Assembly (NCBI GenBank): GCA_900550205.1 | Contig: URRJ01000085.1 | Span: 1 to 8,000, forward strand | Reading direction: 5' to 3' | Length of the DNA stretch: 8,000 bases | Source of the DNA: an uncultured Collinsella sp. | Lineage (GTDB): Bacteria; Actinomycetota; Coriobacteriia; Coriobacteriales; Coriobacteriaceae | Shown here: in pieces, positions 1 to 7,884 of the stretch | Layout of the letters: each line of letters begins with the position of its first letter | Numbering within the stretch: position 1 is the stretch's first letter | Made by a program: the position numbers and the translations under genes | The notes under the pieces: generated by a model | Databases searched by the model: none | Told to the model about the DNA's origin: nothing | What the model saw: the letters and a program-made list of their open reading frames with translations, nothing else

Positions 1-232
1 AATTTCCGTCAAGCTTTTGGTCAGGTTTTGGTTAGTTGGCGGGTTGGTGGAAGGGCAAAAGATTATTCGACAAAAAAGCTCAGAGAAAGTGCTGGTAGGG
101 GAGTTGTTGAGGTTTTCGACAGCTTTTGTCAACAAGAAACTTTGCGGCTATTGCTACGGATTGCGTTGCCGTGGCCTTGGCGGTGCGGGATGCTGGGCGT
201 AAGCGTCGAATGCTCCGATTTTGGAGGCCAGC
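1..232. other. Non-coding leader with short inverted and direct repeats
   Basis: No convincing reading frame covers this stretch, and it is more T/A-rich than the genes to its right. It holds an inverted pair TTGTTGA (104-110) and TCAACAA (129-135). A recurring AGCTTTTG(G)TC element appears at 12-22 and 121-130, with a related copy on the opposite strand at 69-80 (GACAAAAAAGCT). A promoter-like pair TTGTCA (126-131) and TATTGC (149-154), 17 bases apart, could drive the gene at 233, but the -10 is a poor match. No tRNA or rRNA is seen. Any gene left of position 1 is outside the window. Confidence 0.5.
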
Positions 233-655
233 ATGGACCTGTTTCTTGAGACTCCGCAGCAACAAGCCGAGCGCATGTTGCGCCAACAGCAACGGCTTAT
301 GGAGATGCAAATGCAAGGGGTAGCCGCTCAGCCCCCTGCGCAAAATGCCACGCCTGCGGTTTCGCCTGCGGGCAGATCGGCGCCAGAGAACTATTCCGTA
401 CAACAAGATTCATATGCGCAGGAGCTTGCGTTCGACAAGCGCCGCACGCGTCACCGCCGCGTGGGCCAGCGCCTGCGCACGTTAGCGATGATTGTGCTGA
501 TCCCGTTGGGACTCGCAGCAATCTTCTTGGCCTCATATGCCTTCACGTGCATTCTCAACGGCGCCTCACCCAATGAGGTGCTTCAGCACTTGGCAGCTCT
601 CGGCCAGCGCCTAGGCGACGTCATAACAACCATCCGCGCCGGCTGGGAGAGCTAG
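233..655 (+). CDS. Small single-span membrane protein, function unknown
   Basis: I do not recognise this 140-residue protein. The N-terminal 30 residues are rich in Q, M, E and R (for example QQQAERMLRQQQRLMEMQMQ) and look like a short amphipathic or coiled helix. Residues 31-60 are a Pro/Ala/Ser-rich, probably disordered stretch. A strongly basic patch (KRRTRHRR, about 69-76) precedes one hydrophobic span at about 84-108, which predicts a cytoplasmic N-terminus. A 30-residue tail with a predicted helix (SPNEVLQHLAALGQRLGDVI) follows. I chose the ATG at 233 because GGAGG at 223-227 sits five bases upstream; an in-frame TTG at 221 is less likely because it would precede that ribosome site. It could be a scaffold or a regulator at the membrane, but nothing visible decides this. 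It is a real gene in my view because of the ribosome site, coherent membrane topology and codon usage. Confidence 0.75.
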   Translation: MDLFLETPQQQAERMLRQQQRLMEMQMQGVAAQPPAQNATPAVSPAGRSAPENYSVQQDSYAQELAFDKRRTRHRRVGQRLRTLAMIVLIPLGLAAIFLASYAFTCILNGASPNEVLQHLAALGQRLGDVITTIRAGWES

Positions 656-747
656 CGTTTTGACGCCTGTGGCCCAAAATCCACTTGTCTGACTGCCGTG
701 GAGCGCCCGGTGCGTGTGGCGGGGTAAGATTGATCGCAGTTTTGATT

Positions 748-753
748 GATAAT
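748..753 (+). promoter_or_regulatory. Candidate -10 box upstream of rmuC
   Basis: GATAAT lies in an AT-rich island (726-770) inside otherwise GC-rich sequence, 25 bases before the rmuC start. Three GATTG copies surround it (728-772). No good -35 is seen at 16-19 bases upstream, so this is a weak call. A second box, TAAGAT at 725-730, is an alternative. Confidence 0.3.
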
Positions 754-778
754 CGATTGGGTTTGTTGGGCGGAATCT

Positions 779-2134
779 ATGTCTGCTATTGATATTGCGC
801 TTGTTGTGATTGCCTTGGTGGCGGTGGGGGTTGCCGTGGCTTGTGCCCTGCAGCTTAAGAGCCTTCGCGCCGAGCTGCGGGAGCGCGGCGATAGCGGTGC
901 GGAGACGCTGGCGGCGCTCGAGCAGGCCAACAGCACGCTTGATGCCCTCAACGTCGCGCTGGCAGAAACCCGCCGCACGGCAAACGCCATCGCACAGCAG
1001 CAGACGACCGACGCCGCCGTGGAGCAGCAGCGCTACCTGACCATCGCGCGTGAGTTCTCGCAGGCTGGCGACCGTATGGATGACCTGCGCCGTGAGACGG
1101 CCCAACAGCTTGGTGCCAACCGCGAGGGCATCGAGCACCGCCTGGACAAGGTGCGCGAGACGGTCGATGCCCAACTGGGCGCCATCCGCAAGGACAACAA
1201 CGTGCAGCTCGATCAGATGCGCGCGACGGTGGACGAGAAGCTCTCCCGTACGCTCAACGATCGCCTGTCTGCATCGTTTAAGCAGGTGAGCGACCAGCTC
1301 GAGGCCGTGTACAAGGGCCTGGGTGACATGCAATCTATCGCCACCGGCGTGGGCGACCTTAAGCGCGTGCTGGGCAATGTTAAGGCGCGCGGCATTTTGG
1401 GCGAGGTGCAGTTGGGCGCGATCCTGGCGGACATCCTTACGCCCGACCAGTATCTGGAAAACGTTGCCACCAAGCCTGGCGCCTCGGAGCGTGTTGAGTT
1501 TGCCGTCAAGCTGCCGGTAGACGAGGGCGATCCCGTGCTGCTGCCAATCGACTCCAAATTCCCGGGCGACGCGTACGAGCATCTGCTTGACGCACAAGAG
1601 TCGGGTGACGCTGAGGCTGTTGCCGCTGCGCGCAAGATGCTCGATGCGATGGTGAAGCGCGAGGCAAAGGACATCTGCGAAAAGTATCTGAGCGTGCCCG
1701 CGACCACCAACTTTGGCATTATGTTTGTGCCGTTTGAGGGCCTGTATGCTGAGGTCGTCAGCCGCCCCGGGCTTATCGAGACCCTGGGCCGCGACTATCA
1801 CGTCAACGTTGCCGGCCCCAGCACCATGGCTGCCATCCTCAACAGCCTGCAGATGAGCTATCAGACGTTTAGGCTGCAAAAACGTACCGACGACGTGCTG
1901 CGCGTGCTTTCCGCCGTCAAGGCTGAGCTGCCGCGCTATCAGGCGGCGCTGCGTCGCGCGCAGCAGCAGATCGAGACCGCGGGCAAGACGGTCGAGGGCA
2001 TTATCACCACGCGCACCAACGTTATGGAGCGCAAGCTCAAGGACATCGATGCGCTGGAAGACGCGCGGGAGGCCGACGCGATTTTGGGCTTGGAGTCCGC
2101 AGGCCTGCTCGCAGACCAAAAAGATGAGGACTAG
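779..2134 (+). CDS. rmuC: RmuC-family DNA recombination protein
   Basis: This 451-residue protein is close to the usual RmuC length. RmuC limits certain DNA rearrangements such as inversions at short repeats in E. coli; its core is thought to have a restriction-nuclease-like fold. Residues 2-24 form a membrane anchor (SAIDIALVVIALVAVGVAVA). Residues of about 25-190 are a long Q/E/R/A-rich coiled-coil region with heptad-like spacing. The RmuC domain follows: the ARGILGEVQLGAIL block with Gly-Glu at 208-209, then YLENVATKPGASERVEFAVKLP, and the hallmark IDSKFPGDAY with Asp258, Ser259 and Lys260. A late block (FVPFEGLYAEVVSRPGL) is also typical of the family. The ATG at 779 gives a protein starting directly with the membrane anchor; an in-frame TTG at 746 would add eleven unrelated residues and is less likely. 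The ribosome site is weak (GGGCGGA around 768-774). A strong hairpin ends the unit. Confidence 0.93.
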   Translation: MSAIDIALVVIALVAVGVAVACALQLKSLRAELRERGDSGAETLAALEQANSTLDALNVALAETRRTANAIAQQQTTDAAVEQQRYLTIAREFSQAGDRMDDLRRETAQQLGANREGIEHRLDKVRETVDAQLGAIRKDNNVQLDQMRATVDEKLSRTLNDRLSASFKQVSDQLEAVYKGLGDMQSIATGVGDLKRVLGNVKARGILGEVQLGAILADILTPDQYLENVATKPGASERVEFAVKLPVDEGDPVLLPIDSKFPGDAYEHLLDAQESGDAEAVAAARKMLDAMVKREAKDICEKYLSVPATTNFGIMFVPFEGLYAEVVSRPGLIETLGRDYHVNVAGPSTMAAILNSLQMSYQTFRLQKRTDDVLRVLSAVKAELPRYQAALRRAQQQIETAGKTVEGIITTRTNVMERKLKDIDALEDAREADAILGLESAGLLADQKDED

Positions 2135-2146
2135 CTGCATCTGACG

Positions 2147-2180
2147 GCGGGGCGCCGGCGTAAAGACGCGGGCGCCCCGC
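2147..2180 (+). terminator. GC-rich hairpin terminator after rmuC
   Basis: GCGGGGCGCC (2147-2156) pairs perfectly with GGCGCCCCGC (2171-2180). Inside the loop, GCGT (2158-2161) and ACGC (2166-2169) form a second stem around an AAAG tetraloop, so nearly the whole element is paired. It begins 12 bases after the rmuC stop. The downstream bases (TGCTTCTCGC) contain few T residues, so it is a very stable hairpin without a classical U tract. It may act as a terminator or as an mRNA 3' end stabiliser. Confidence 0.7.
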
Positions 2181-2197
2181 TGCTTCTCGCATTGTGC

Positions 2198-2228
2198 TTG
2201 CCTGAAGTGCGCTTCAATGTGCAACAAT
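2198..2228 (+). promoter_or_regulatory. Candidate promoter for the ABC exporter
   Basis: TTGCCT (2198-2203) and AACAAT (2223-2228) are separated by 19 bases, a long but tolerated spacing. Transcription would start near 2235, giving a leader of about 28 bases before the ATG at 2263. This placement after the hairpin at 2147-2180 suits a new transcription unit. It also argues against the earlier in-frame ATG at 2227, which overlaps the -10 box. Confidence 0.35.
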
Positions 2229-2262
2229 GGCGTTTCGCCCTATCAGACGCGAAAGGAAGCCC

Positions 2263-4065
<1,803 letters not shown>

Positions 4066-4080
4066 GGCCCCCGTACGTGG

Positions 4081-4086
4081 GACAAT
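4081..4086 (+). promoter_or_regulatory. Candidate -10 box before nth
   Basis: GACAAT lies in the short gap between the exporter stop and nth, 42 bases before the chosen start. No -35 at acceptable spacing is seen. An imperfect palindrome centred on CGTACG (4068-4081, CCC and GGG arms with one mismatch) lies directly upstream. Either could mark a weak nth promoter, so nth may be partly independent of the exporter gene. Confidence 0.25.
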
Positions 4087-4128
4087 CGTTTTCGTGAAGT
4101 TATGTTTCTGCCGAGCCGAGGAGTCGTT

Positions 4129-4794
4129 ATGCCACGCGAGACCAATGCCGCCAAACGCGAGCGCGCCATCGAGGTGTGCGAGCGCCTTAACCGTCGCTAT
4201 GGCCCGGTCGAGTGCTTCTTGGACCACGAGAATCCCTTTAGGCTGCTCATCGCAGTGCTGCTCTCGGCTCAGACGACCGACGCGCAGGTCAACAAGGTGA
4301 CGCCCCAACTGTTTGCCCAGTGGCCCACGCCCGAGGCCATGGCCGGGGCGAGTGTGACCGACGTGGCGGACACCATTAAGTCGCTCGGCTTTTATAAGAG
4401 TAAGGCCAAACATGCCGTGGAGGCCGCGCAGATGATCGTTGCCGATTACGGCGGTGTAGTGCCGGCGGATATGAAGGAGCTCGTCAAACTGCCGGGTGTT
4501 GGCCGCAAGACGGCGAACATCGTGCTCAACGTGGGGTACGGCATCGTGGAAGGCATCGCGGTGGATACGCACGTCAACCGCATCGCGCACCGCCTGATGC
4601 TGAGTTCCAAGACGCACGCCAAAGAGCCGCTCAAGACCGAGCAAGATCTGCTCAAGATCTTGCCGCACGAGTATTGGGAGTCGGTCAACCACCAGTGGAT
4701 CACCTTTGGCCGCGAGATCTGCGACGCCCGCAAACCCAAGTGCGACGAGTGCCCACTGGCAGACCTTTGCCCCAGCGTACGGGTGACGGGGTAG
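4129..4794 (+). CDS. nth: Endonuclease III (DNA glycosylase / AP lyase)
   Basis: The product removes oxidised pyrimidines from DNA and nicks the abasic site by beta-elimination, starting base excision repair. It is 221 residues long, near the 211 of the E. coli enzyme. The helix-hairpin-helix is LPGVGRKTANIVLN, with the catalytic lysine at residue 127, and the catalytic aspartate is Asp146 in VDTHVNR. A [4Fe-4S] cluster motif closes the protein: C198-X6-C205-X2-C208-X5-C214, the canonical spacing. The N-terminal block LLIAVLLSAQTTDAQVNKV is also typical of the family. I chose ATG 4129 because GAGGAG (about 4118-4123) lies five bases upstream; the in-frame ATG at 4102 has no ribosome site and would add nine residues. 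The gene follows the exporter by 63 bases but has no functional link to it that I can see. Confidence 0.97.
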   Translation: MPRETNAAKRERAIEVCERLNRRYGPVECFLDHENPFRLLIAVLLSAQTTDAQVNKVTPQLFAQWPTPEAMAGASVTDVADTIKSLGFYKSKAKHAVEAAQMIVADYGGVVPADMKELVKLPGVGRKTANIVLNVGYGIVEGIAVDTHVNRIAHRLMLSSKTHAKEPLKTEQDLLKILPHEYWESVNHQWITFGREICDARKPKCDECPLADLCPSVRVTG

Positions 4795-4849
4795 GGTCCG
4801 GCACGCTTTGCCGGCGTCCGAAGGCTGTGGTCAATGTTGTGCAACACAT

Positions 4850-4874
4850 TTGAGCCGCGAGGGCTCAATATGAT
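4850..4874 (+). promoter_or_regulatory. Inverted repeat abutting a -10 box, possible operator
   Basis: TTGAGCC (4850-4856) and GGCTCAA (4862-4868) are perfect inverted repeats around GCGAG. TATGAT (4869-4874), one mismatch from the consensus -10, follows immediately. Transcription from it would start near 4881 and reach the zinc-ribbon gene at 4913 after about 32 bases. The repeat occupies the -35 and spacer region, and no recognisable -35 exists, which is the usual position for a regulator site. A second small dyad, TGTTG (4835-4839) and CAACA (4842-4846), lies just upstream. It could instead be a weak mRNA hairpin; no T tract follows, so a terminator is unlikely. Confidence 0.4.
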
Positions 4875-4912
4875 GGCGACAGATGCCGTTTGTTGTGAGG
4901 GGATGCCCGAAT

Positions 4913-5980
4913 ATGTTTTGCACCAAGTGTGGCTCCGAGATGCCCGATGGAACCGATTTTTGCACGAACTGCGGGGCGCGCATGGGCGCTGCCTCTCCGG
5001 CGGCCGCGCCTGCTGAGCCCGCATCGATGCCGGCGGCAGGGATGCCTCCCGTGCAGAAGAAGTCACATAAGCGCGCGGTGATTGTCGGCATGTGCGTGGT
5101 GGGCGTGCTCGTTGCCGGCGGTGCCGCTCTGGCGCTGACCGGCGTGCTGGGTCCGCTTGGGCAGGGCAATTCATCGCAGATCACGGTGCTCGGGTCCGAC
5201 GAGGGCTCGGCCGAGCACAAGGACGAGGGAAGCGCCAAGGAGAAGCCTGCCGCCGACGAGGATGAGGCGGATGAGCCTGAGCAGACCGGCAGCAGCGTAA
5301 AAGTCGACCTCAATGACCAGGCAACCTATGCCGCCGCGAATCTGTTCCTGTCGAACTTTACGGAGGAACAGTTTGCGCGTGACGGGGCAGGCGGGTTAGC
5401 CTCGTTTGATGCGGCGGACGGTCTGTCTGCAGAGGAAAAACGGGGCATGACGATTTTCGTCTTTAACCACCTGCTCGAAAACACTACGAATCGCGTGGAA
5501 AGGGGCGGGGATGTGGACGGCAAATCCTATGCAAGCAAGGTCCCCGTTGATTCCATGAAGCGCGAGATGAACCGACTGTTTGGCGTAACGTTATCCGATG
5601 ACGAGTTGCATGTCGACGCTGATGGCGGATTGCCTGACAATCTGGCAACGAGGGTTACGGTTCGGGACGGCTACCTGTACTTTAACGAGATGCACGGCTT
5701 TGCCGGCTCGCCTATTCCGGCAATCGTTTCGGGCGCGGAAGACCTGGGCGACAACACGTACTGCCTTACATTTGAGGCTTATGTCGCGCTGAGCTATAAC
5801 GGCATCTCTTCTCCTTTGATCTCAGATGTTCCTGAGAGCGTTTATGGGCTGCCTGCCGATCAACTGAAGTCGACGATTGGGGCTGACTCTACACCTATGA
5901 TGTCCGGGACCGCCGTGGTAAAGGTTACCGCTGATGACGGCGCTCCTTCTTTCACTCTGCAAAGCATCAATTACGACTAA
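4913..5980 (+). CDS. Zinc-ribbon, single-span membrane protein with unknown C-terminal domain
   Basis: The 355-residue product opens with a zinc ribbon, MFCTKCGSEMPDGTDFCTNCG, with cysteines at 3, 6, 17 and 20 in two CxxC knuckles. A Pro/Ala-rich stretch (27-47) and a basic KKSHKR patch lead to one membrane span at about 54-79. An acidic, low-complexity linker rich in E, D, K and S follows (about 95-127). Residues of about 130-355 form a folded-looking domain that I do not recognise. The basic patch predicts that the zinc ribbon is cytoplasmic and the C-terminal domain lies outside the membrane. Zinc ribbons of this kind are common at the start of membrane proteins in Gram-positive bacteria, where their role is often unclear. 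I chose ATG 4913 since family members start at the first CxxC and GAGGGG lies at 4897-4902; the ATG at 4883 is weaker. Codon use is less GC-biased towards the 3' end than in nth or the exporter. Confidence 0.85.
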   Translation: MFCTKCGSEMPDGTDFCTNCGARMGAASPAAAPAEPASMPAAGMPPVQKKSHKRAVIVGMCVVGVLVAGGAALALTGVLGPLGQGNSSQITVLGSDEGSAEHKDEGSAKEKPAADEDEADEPEQTGSSVKVDLNDQATYAAANLFLSNFTEEQFARDGAGGLASFDAADGLSAEEKRGMTIFVFNHLLENTTNRVERGGDVDGKSYASKVPVDSMKREMNRLFGVTLSDDELHVDADGGLPDNLATRVTVRDGYLYFNEMHGFAGSPIPAIVSGAEDLGDNTYCLTFEAYVALSYNGISSPLISDVPESVYGLPADQLKSTIGADSTPMMSGTAVVKVTADDGAPSFTLQSINYD

Positions 5981-6195
5981 CGCATTCGCCTGAGCTCGAT
6001 ATGATTGATTTAGAACGCTAAGTTGGTGGCCCGCCTGGCGCTTTTAACGTTTAACGTTGCGCGATTGGGAAGTGCGCGTCGATCATTCGTTGTCCCATGC
6101 AAAAATGTGTTGCTAATTTAGAAGCCTATTCAAGCGCGCCGAAGTCGTGGCGTGCTGGCGTAGCATGAGCAAAAAATCAAGCAATGGAGGGTAAC
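5981..6195. other. Non-coding gap with tandem TTTAACG and promoter-like elements
   Basis: No open frame of note is seen. A heptamer TTTAACG is repeated back to back at 6043-6056 and followed by TT, giving two AACGTT palindromes. No clear hairpin with a T tract follows the zinc-ribbon gene; GGCGCTTTT at about 6037-6045 ends in T residues but lacks a good stem. Promoter-like sequences occupy the right half and are listed separately. There is no tRNA-like or other RNA signature. Confidence 0.5.
6090..6119 (+). promoter_or_regulatory. Candidate promoter for the ATP-grasp gene
   Basis: TTGTCC (6090-6095) and TAATTT (6114-6119) are 18 bases apart, and TGC directly precedes the -10 box, giving an extended -10. 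The transcript would have a leader of roughly 70 bases. A second box, TAGCAT (6161-6166), lies 29 bases before the GTG start and is an alternative with a short leader but no visible -35. Confidence 0.4.
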
Positions 6196-7662
6196 GTGAC
6201 AACATCGAAGACGCGAGAGCTCGAGGATGACTTTGAGCGCATCGTGCGCACGCGCGAAGGCGACCTACCTGGTCGGCGTAAAGGCGACGAATACTTGTCT
6301 CAAACCCATGCGCTCTACCATGGCGACCCTGCGCCCTGGGCTCTGACGCCAAAGATATTCGACAAGGATATGACGGCGATTCTTAAGGAGGCCGCCGAGC
6401 GCATGTACGGCATTATGGACAAGGTGACGCGGGCGTTTTGTTCCGATACCTCCGTGCGTGCGTGGTTTCGCATGGATCCGGCTTTTGCTGACCTGTGTGC
6501 TATGGATGCCGGCTATGATTGCCAGATTCCCCTTGCGCGCGTTGATATCTTTCTTGACGAGGATACCGGTTCGTATACGTTTTGCGAGCTCAATACCGAC
6601 GGCAGTGCCGGAATGGTAGTGACCGATGCGGTCTGCCAGGCAGTGCGAATGACGCCTTCCTTTGAGGAGTTTGCATCAGACCATCCCGGCTTTCGGCAGT
6701 ACGATTTGTGCGGTAGCTGGATAGATGCATTGTTTGAGACCTATGCAGAGTGGGAACTGGCCCATCCTCGCCGCACCGAGGATAGTGCGCGATCGGACGA
6801 TGGGGCCCACGTTGACGAGGGGTTTTATGCACCGCAATCAAAGATATATCCCGCTTCGGTGGCAATCGCCGACTATTCGGAAAGCATCGACTTGGAAGAT
6901 GCGGCTCATTTTGTCGACCTTATGAGACGGCGGGGTGTAGTCGCACGCTTTGCGGATGTGCGCGACCTGCGGATTGGCGAAGGCGAGGGCGGTGCTAGGC
7001 GGCTGTGCGATGCCGTCGGCCCTATTGATTGCGTTTGGCGGCGCGCGGTGACTGGCGAGTTGTGGGATAAGCCGTGCGATGGACGCTCGGCCTTAATTGA
7101 GGCGGCTCAAGAAGGGATCGCGTGCATCGTCGGGGGATTTAGAACGTGGCCGTGTGCGACTAAGACCGTATTTGCATTTCTGTGGTCTCGAGCCGGGCAG
7201 TCCTTGTTGAGCCCGGAGGAACAATCGTTTGTACGGGAGCATGTGCCCTATACCGAGATTTTGGACGAAAGCACCCAGTTGTCGAGATTTGCCGAAAAGG
7301 ACCGATGGATCGTCAAGCCGTGCGGCGGCTACAATGCGGTTGGCGTTGTCGCTGGTTTGGATGCCACGGAACAGGAATGGTCCCAGGTGCTTGCTCGTGC
7401 TGCGGCCGCTGGGGCGATTGTGCAGGAGTATGCTCAGCAGTATCAGACTCCCTGCTTGCGCGGAACGCTTGTCGATGGGCCGCATCGAGGAGAGGCGCCC
7501 AAAGGACTTGTGGATGATCTTGGTTTTGCGCCCGCTTCTAATATGGAAGGCCTGTACCTGTATCGCGGCCGTTTTGCGGGCGTGTACACACGCGTCGGCT
7601 TTGCCAACACCATAGGAGAGTGGACGAGCCGTTTGAACGTTGCGAGCTTTTTTGAGGAATAG
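6196..7662 (+). CDS. Circularly permuted ATP-grasp ligase, glutathionylspermidine-synthase-like
   Basis: This 488-residue protein resembles the glutathionylspermidine-synthase / circularly permuted ATP-grasp group, which use ATP to join a carboxylate to an amine. Visible landmarks in order: a helical N-terminus, then YTFCELNTDGSAGM with probable metal-binding Glu131 and Asn133; a pre-ATP-grasp segment (YPASVAIADYSESIDLEDAAHF to about residue 260); TKTVFAFLWS with Lys323, followed by SPEEQSFVREHVPYTEIL; WIVKPCGGYNAVGVV with Lys374; IVQEYAQQ (408-415) with Glu411; and a closing GLYLYRGRFAGVYTRVG. Roles of these residues are inferred by analogy with the fold. Residues 191-209 look like a disordered insertion. 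I chose the GTG at 6196 because GGAGG (6186-6190) lies five bases upstream; the ATG at 6184 overlaps that ribosome site. The substrate is unknown, and no polyamine or glutathione gene, amidase domain or peptide substrate lies beside it. Codon use is less biased than in the genes to the left. Confidence 0.8.
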   Translation: MTTSKTRELEDDFERIVRTREGDLPGRRKGDEYLSQTHALYHGDPAPWALTPKIFDKDMTAILKEAAERMYGIMDKVTRAFCSDTSVRAWFRMDPAFADLCAMDAGYDCQIPLARVDIFLDEDTGSYTFCELNTDGSAGMVVTDAVCQAVRMTPSFEEFASDHPGFRQYDLCGSWIDALFETYAEWELAHPRRTEDSARSDDGAHVDEGFYAPQSKIYPASVAIADYSESIDLEDAAHFVDLMRRRGVVARFADVRDLRIGEGEGGARRLCDAVGPIDCVWRRAVTGELWDKPCDGRSALIEAAQEGIACIVGGFRTWPCATKTVFAFLWSRAGQSLLSPEEQSFVREHVPYTEILDESTQLSRFAEKDRWIVKPCGGYNAVGVVAGLDATEQEWSQVLARAAAAGAIVQEYAQQYQTPCLRGTLVDGPHRGEAPKGLVDDLGFAPASNMEGLYLYRGRFAGVYTRVGFANTIGEWTSRLNVASFFEE

Positions 7663-7831
7663 CCGTTTCTTGGGGAGCTTTCCGTGGTTGCGGCGTTCGA
7701 CGTGACGGGGAGATTTTGGCGAAGCCGGCGAGTCCAGTTCTATCTGGCGTTTTTGTTGCGGGGCTGGGCGTACGCTTGAGCTGGAGTCCTCTCCATGCGC
7801 TACCATGACGGGCAACGAATTTGACGAACGA
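7663..7831. other. Non-coding stretch after the ATP-grasp gene
   Basis: No open frame or ribosome site is seen on the + strand. Its left part contains no clear terminator. Its right part holds the candidate promoter at 7776-7806. Confidence 0.4.
7776..7806 (+). promoter_or_regulatory. Candidate promoter upstream of the last gene
   Basis: TTGAGC (7776-7781) and TACCAT (7801-7806) are separated by 19 bases. Transcription would begin near 7813 and would meet the hairpin at 7832 within about 20 bases, before the gene at 7885. So either this promoter is not used, or the hairpin works as a leader element. Confidence 0.3.
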
Positions 7832-7859
7832 CCCGCCGAGCTTGCCTCGGCGGGCTTTT
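7832..7859 (+). terminator. Intrinsic terminator
   Basis: CCCGCCGAG (7832-7840) and CTCGGCGGG (7846-7854) form a perfect 9-bp stem around CTTGC, followed by CTTTT. This is the clearest rho-independent terminator in the window. It most simply ends transcription from the ATP-grasp gene, although it lies about 170 bases past that stop and only 26 bases before the next start codon. Confidence 0.8.
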
Positions 7860-7884
7860 GGCGTTGCAATGCCGGAGGAACAGC

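Noticed and set aside
63..135. Possible replication origin, from TTTTCGACA-like boxes in an AT-richer region
   Set aside because: The boxes have two or more mismatches from the DnaA consensus, and no dnaA, dnaN, recF or rpmH gene is present in the window.
611..2227. A 538-codon open frame on the - strand opposite rmuC
   Set aside because: It is a shadow produced by the strong third-position GC bias of rmuC, whose family motifs are clear on the + strand. The antisense protein has no recognisable domain.
4068..4081. Imperfect palindrome centred on CGTACG as a terminator of the exporter gene
   Set aside because: It cannot form a hairpin with a usable loop and no T tract follows; at most it is a weak protein site.
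4798..4814. CCGGC/GCCGG hairpin just after nth as a terminator
   Set aside because: A 5-bp stem with a 7-base loop and no T tract is too weak to call.
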